Below are positions 12,501 through 18,500 of a stretch of DNA of 36,460 nt, one piece after another. Source of the stretch: Xenorhabdus yunnanensis (GTDB lineage Bacteria; Pseudomonadota; Gammaproteobacteria; Enterobacterales; Enterobacteriaceae). The translations under genes and the position numbers were made by a program. The notes below the pieces were generated by a model. The model was not told where the DNA came from and searched no databases. It saw only the letters and a program-made list of their open reading frames with translations. Position 1 is the first letter of the stretch; every line of letters starts with the position of its first letter. The stretch covers positions 1-36,460 of the forward strand of contig NZ_JAQRFI010000046.1 of NCBI RefSeq assembly GCF_028598805.1, in the 5' to 3' direction.

Positions 12501-15500
12501 TCATGGGGCACGTGTTCTGCTGATCCCAGAAAAGACCCTGCTACAACCAACCTCTTTTGGTCAATGTTTATCATCGGAAGGTGTCAGTGCGCTATTCCTC
12601 ACCACCGCACTGTTTAACCAGTATGCGAATTTGATTGCGCCATCATTGTCTGGCTTGCGTTATGTTCTTTTCGGCGGTGAACAGACGGATACCCGTCCTG
12701 CCATTCGCCTCAGAGCCGAACATCCACCAACACACTTATTGCATGTATACGGGCCAACGGAGACAACAACTTTTGCTACTGCCTATGAAATTCCCATGAT
12801 GGAAAATACGGACGGTAACAGCGAAAGGAAAATCCCGATTGGTCATCCAATCTCCAATACCCAGATCTATATTCTGGATAAGCGAGGCCAGCCCGTGCCC
12901 CTTGGTGTAGCTGGCGAAATTCATATTGCCGGCCCCGGTGTTGCCCGTGGTTACCTGAATCGTCCAGAACTCACCGCCGAGCGCTTCCTCGCGGATCCGT
13001 TCTCTTCGGAGCCGGATGCCCGCATGTACAAAACCGGCGATCTGGGCTGCTGGCTGCCGGACGGCAATATTGAATACCTTGCGCGTAATGATTTTCAAGT
13101 CAAACTGCGTGGTTTCCGCATCGAACTGGGTGAAATAGAAGCAAGACTCACACAATGTGACGGTGTGCGCGAGGCAGTGGTTTTGGCCCGTGAAGATGAG
13201 CCAAACCTGAAGCGTCTGGTTGCCTATTTACTACCGCAGGATGGTATTGAATTGGTTCCGGCTGAGTTACGTCAGCAACTCGCCCAACATCTTGCTGAGT
13301 ATATGCTGCCCAGTGCTTTTGTGACGCTGGAAGCTTTCCCGCTGACGCCTAACGGTAAACTTGACCGTCAGGCACTTCCTGCGCCTGATTCGTCGGCAGT
13401 GATAACCCGCCACTATGAGGCCCCAATTGGCGAAACAGAAATCGCTTTGGCTCAGATTTGGCAAGATTTGTTAGGACTGGAACGCGTCGGTCGCCATGAT
13501 CATTTCTTCGAACTCGGTGGTCATTCTCTGCTTGCTGTCCAATTTTCTGCACGAGTACGTCAGGTATTGGCACGAGAGTTACCGTTACAGCAACTTTTTG
13601 ATCAACCGCTTCTGAGCGATCTGGCCCTAGTGCTTACGGAAGCTTCGACCACCACTCAGGCCGCGATTCCATTGGCTGACCGCAACCAGCCACTACCGTT
13701 GTCCTTTGCTCAGCAACGGCTGTGGTTCCTTGGTCAGCTCGATCCGGCTGCCAGTCTGGCCTACCACATTCCAACCGCATTATGCCTGACCGGTCAACTC
13801 AATCGCCATGCCATGACCAGCGCACTTGACCAGTTGGTCGCCCGACAAGAAATCTTGCGTACCCGCTTTGTTCTGGTTTCAGGCCAGCCTTGCCAGCAAA
13901 TCGATCCGGCTGACATAGGCTTTGCCCTGTCTTACCAAGACCTGCGTTCGTTGACGCCAGAAACACAAAACAACCGCCTCACTGAACTTACTGCTGCCGA
14001 AGCACAAACGCCTTTTGACTTTATCCAAGGCCCGCTGATCCGCGGTTATTTGCTGCAACTGGCGGACGAGGAGCATGTATTGCTGCTCACTCAACATCAT
14101 ATTATCTCTGATGGCTGGTCTATCAGTGTGCTGATGCATGAGATGAAGGCGCTCTACCGTGCCGCCCTTGAGGGTCAAAGCGATCCTTTACCACCATTGC
14201 CCATTCAGTATGCCGACTATGCTGTCTGGCAGCGTCATTGGTTGCAAGAAGCCCTCACCGCCCAACGCGATTTTTGGTGTTCTCAGCTTGAAGGAGCACC
14301 GGCTTTACTGACACTTCCCACCGACCGGCCACGCCCCGCAGTACAGTCTTATGTTGGCAGCCGGGTTCCTGTTCACTTTGATGTTGATTTATTGGCTGCG
14401 CTTAAAAGGCTTGGACAGCGCCATAACACGACCTTATTTATGACTGTGCTAAGCGCCTGGAGTATCGTGCTGGCCCGGCTCAGTGGTCAGGATGATATTG
14501 TCATCGGTACGCCTGTCGCCAATCGTCCGCATCACGAACTTGAAGGAATGATCGGTTTCTTCGTCAATACGCTGGCCTTGCGCATCACGCTGAGTGATTC
14601 TGCCAATATCGCTGACTTGCTTGCAGAAGTCCGGAAACAAGCGTTTGCGGCCTACACCCATCAAGATCTGCCTTTTGAGCAGGTGGTGGAAGCACTCCAG
14701 CCCGGACGCAGCCTGAGTTACAGCCCGATCTTCCAAGTGATGCTGGCCTTGAACAATATGTCACTACAAGAGTTTACGTCGCCACAAGAGTCATCATTAC
14801 CTGATCTGCAACTCACATCGCTTGAGCAGGAACATCATAGCGCTCACTTTGATTTAACCTTGTCATTGACTGAAACTGAGGCGGGTCTGGTGGGTGAACT
14901 GGCCTATGCCATTGATCTATTCGATGCCATAACCATTGAGCGTATGGTCGGTTATTTGACAAATGTACTGACAGCAATGGTGACTGATGAGACACAAATT
15001 ATTGCTGCTCTGCCAATGCTGCCGGAATCAGAGCGGCAACAACTTCTGGTGGGCTTCAATGCCCATCAAGAGGATTTCCCGCAGGATAGTCTGATCCACC
15101 AGCTATTTGAGGCTCAGGCAGCACAGCATCCTGATGCTATCGCCGTCGTATTTGGCGAGAAAACACTCAGCTATAAGGAGCTAAACCGCCATGCCAATCG
15201 GCTGGCTCATCATCTGATTGCGCTGGGTGTTCGTCCTGACGATCGGGTGGCAATCTGTGTCGAACGCAGTCTGGAAATGGTGGTGGGATTGCTTGCCATT
15301 CTCAAAGCAGGCGGTGCTTACGTGCCGCTTGATCCGGCCTATCCAGCCGACCGACTGGCGTACATGCTTGAAGATGCAACTCCAGTAGCCATACTGACCC
15401 AGACAACGCTGAGCGAAAAACTTGATTGCGCCCTGCCTACGGTTTTGTTGGATACGGTCTTGCTGGATACGGTCTTGCCGGATAATGAGCTTGATAGCCC

Positions 15501-18500
15501 AGCCTCGTTCCTGACGACACTACCAACCGATAATCCGGACACTCAGGCGCTGGGGCTGGCATCACGTCATCTGGCCTATGTGATTTACACGTCAGGATCG
15601 ACCGGACAACCGAAAGGTGTCATGGTCGAGCACGCCAACGTCATTCGCCTGTTGGCAGCAACGCAATCACGTTTCCAGTTCAATGACAAAGATGTATGGA
15701 CACTGTTCCACTCCTTTGCTTTCGATTTCTCGGTATGGGAATTGTGGGGAGCCTTGGCTTACGGCGGTCGGCTGGTTGTTATCTCAGCAGATTGTGCCCG
15801 CTCACCGCAGATGTTCTATTCACTGCTGTGTCGTGAACAGGTCACGATACTGAATCAGACCCCCAGCGCTTTCCGTCAATTGATTTCTGCCCAAGATGAC
15901 ACTTCGTATTCTCTTGCGCATTCTCTGCGCTGCATCATTTTTGGGGGCGAAGCGTTGGAATTACATACGCTTATACCGTGGGTTACCCGTAATCCTACTT
16001 CGCAAACCCGTCTGGTGAACATGTATGGCATCACCGAAATTACCGTACATGCTACCTATCGCGAACTGACAGAATCCGATATCAACTCAGGACGGGGTAG
16101 CTTGATTGGTCAGCCTCTGTCTGATCTGCGAGTTTATATTCTTGATCCCTACGGTCAACCAGTGCCGCTTGGTGTGGCAGGTGAAATCTACATCGTCGGT
16201 GCCGGTGTTGCCCGTGGCTATCTGAATCGCCCTGAACTAACTACCGAGCGCTTCCTCGCTGATCCGTTCTGCCCGGATTCGGATATCCGCATGTACAAGA
16301 CCGGCGATCTTGGTCGCTGGCTGCCCGATGGCAATATTGAATATCTCGGCCGCAATGATTTTCAGGTTAAATTACGTGGTTTCCGGATTGAACTGGGTGA
16401 AATCGAGGCAAGACTTGAGCAATGCCACGGCGTGCGTGAAGCCGTAGTTTTAGCGCAAGAAATTTTGGCTCAAGAAATAGTACTGGCCCGTGAAGACGCT
16501 TCTCATTCAGCCTCTTATAAAAACACCGAAGGACAAAAACGTCTGGTTGCCTATGTGCGTCCACTGGATGGTATCGAATTGGTTCCGGCTGAACTGCGCC
16601 AGCAACTCAGCCAGCACCTCGCTGAATATATGCTGCCCAGCGCATTTGTCACGCTCGACGCTTTCCCGCTGACCCCCAATGGCAAACTCGACCGTCAGGC
16701 GCTTCCTGCACCCGATTTGTCTGCCATCGTGGTACGCGAGTATGCATCCCCGATCGGTGAAATGGAAATTGCTCTCGCCCAGATTTGGCAGAATCTATTG
16801 GGACTGGAGCGCGTCGGTCGCCATGATCACTTCTTCGAGCTCGGCGGCCATTCGCTGATGATTGTCAGTCTGATCGAAGGACTACGCGGTCTGGGTTGGC
16901 AGCTCGACGTACGCAGCGTGTTTGTTGCACCTGTCCTCGTCGATATGGCTCAGGCCATCCAGCATGATGCCCGCACTTTTGTCGTGCCATCCAACTGTAT
17001 CCCCGAAGATTGCACGACCATCACGTCCGATATGCTGCCTTTGGTTACTCTGTCCCAGACTGAGATTGATGCCATTATCGCAACAGTTCCGGGAGGTGTC
17101 GCCAATGTACAGGATATCTATCCGCTCGCTCCGTTGCAGGAAGGGATCTTGTTCCACCACCTGTTACAGACGCAGGGGGATAATTATCTGCTACAAAGTT
17201 TGCTCGCCTTCGATACCTATGAGCATCTCAATACGTTCTTGGCTGCTCTGCAACAAGTCATTGATCGTCATGATATTCTGCGCACTGCTGCTTACTGGCA
17301 AGAACTGGCACAGTCGGTTCAGGTAGTCTGGCGTCAGGCTCCACTGAGCATCAATACGTTTATCCCAACCACGGCGGATGATGTCCCCGCCCAGCTAAGG
17401 GCTTACACTGATCCGCGCCAGCATTGCATCGATCTGAACCGCGCGCCGCTGTTCACCGCAGATATCGCCCACGATCCGACACAAGATGAGTGGTTGCTGG
17501 CGCTGCGCTTCCATCATCTGGTTAGCGACCATATGACTCTGGAGCTGATTTTTGCTGAAATTGCCCTTATCTTGCAGGGAAATGCGGAGACCTTGCCGGC
17601 TGTATTGCCCTATCGCAACTTTATTGCTCAAACCCTGAATATGCCGACTGCCGAGCACGAGGCTTATTTCCGTGCCCAATTTGCTGATGTTGATGAACCA
17701 ACTGCGCCATTCGGGATGCTTAAAGTACAAACTGACGGCGAACTCGTTACTGAAGCCCGCCTCGCCATTGAACCTGATCTGGCAAAAGCCATCCGTGCTC
17801 AGGCGCGTCGTCTGGGTGTCAGTCCGAGTGTGCTGTTCCATGTAGCTTGGGCGCAAGTGCTGGCACAAACCAGCGGTCGCGATGACGTGGTATTTGGTTC
17901 TGTGCTATTGGGACGACTTCAGGGAGGTGCCGGTGCTGAGCGAGTGCTGGGTATGTTCATCAACACCTTACCAATGCGGGTTTCCCTGACCAATCGTACT
18001 GTTCAGGAAGTAGTACAAGACACTTACCACGGTTTGATGATGCTGCTGGAACACGAACAGGCCCCATTAGTACTGGCACAACGTTGCAGCGGTATGGCGC
18101 AGTCGATGCCGCTGTTCAGTACCCTGCTGAATTACCGCCACAGCCAATCTGGTGAAGCAGAGACGGTTGACAGCGTTTGGACAGGTATGCGCATTTTGGC
18201 GGCCGAAGAACGCACCAACTATCCAATTACCCTGTCAGTGGATGATTTGGGCACCGATTTCCGACTGGTCGCGCAAACAGTCGCTGATATCGAACCCAAC
18301 CGCGTAATCCATTATCTGGCTACCGCCATTAATGGTTTGATTGATGCTCTGGCGCGTGAGCCACAACAGTTGATTAGAAATATCTCAATCCTGCCTGCTA
18401 CAGAACGCCGGCAATTACTGGTAGATCTCAACGCCACACAGAGGGGGTTCTCGCAAGACTCGCTGATTCAGCAACTGTTTGAAGCTCAAGTGGCAAGCCA

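Larger units (their letters stand above)
10318..13640 (+). other. Module 5: Dual C/E - A5 (Ile/Val-like) - T5
   Basis: The dual domain has HHLLQTQGD at 10498-10524 and HHLVSDH at 10855-10875, both intact. A5 (about 11797-13389) reads DAWFLGVTF, nearest to Ile-type pockets from memory. The A8-motif region reads YLARNDFQ instead of the YLGRNDFQ of the sister domains. T5 (Ser 13525-13527) precedes an LCL domain, so residue 5 should stay L. The A2-A3 loop carries a three-copy 15-bp repeat whose two-copy version is found in A9. Confidence 0.82.
13666..16965 (+). other. Module 6: LCL C - A6 (Thr) - T6
   Basis: The LCL domain has HHIISDG at 14095-14115. A6 (about 15034-16716) reads DFWNIGMVH, the canonical Thr code, the firmest substrate call in gene 1. 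T6 (Ser 16852-16854) is the dual-facing type, so residue 6 is predicted to be D-allo-Thr. A6 has clear 15-bp repeats in the A2-A3 loop (15439-15483) and the C-terminal subdomain (16450-16479), plus weak repeat-like duplications at 14761-14796 and 15907-15930. Confidence 0.9.
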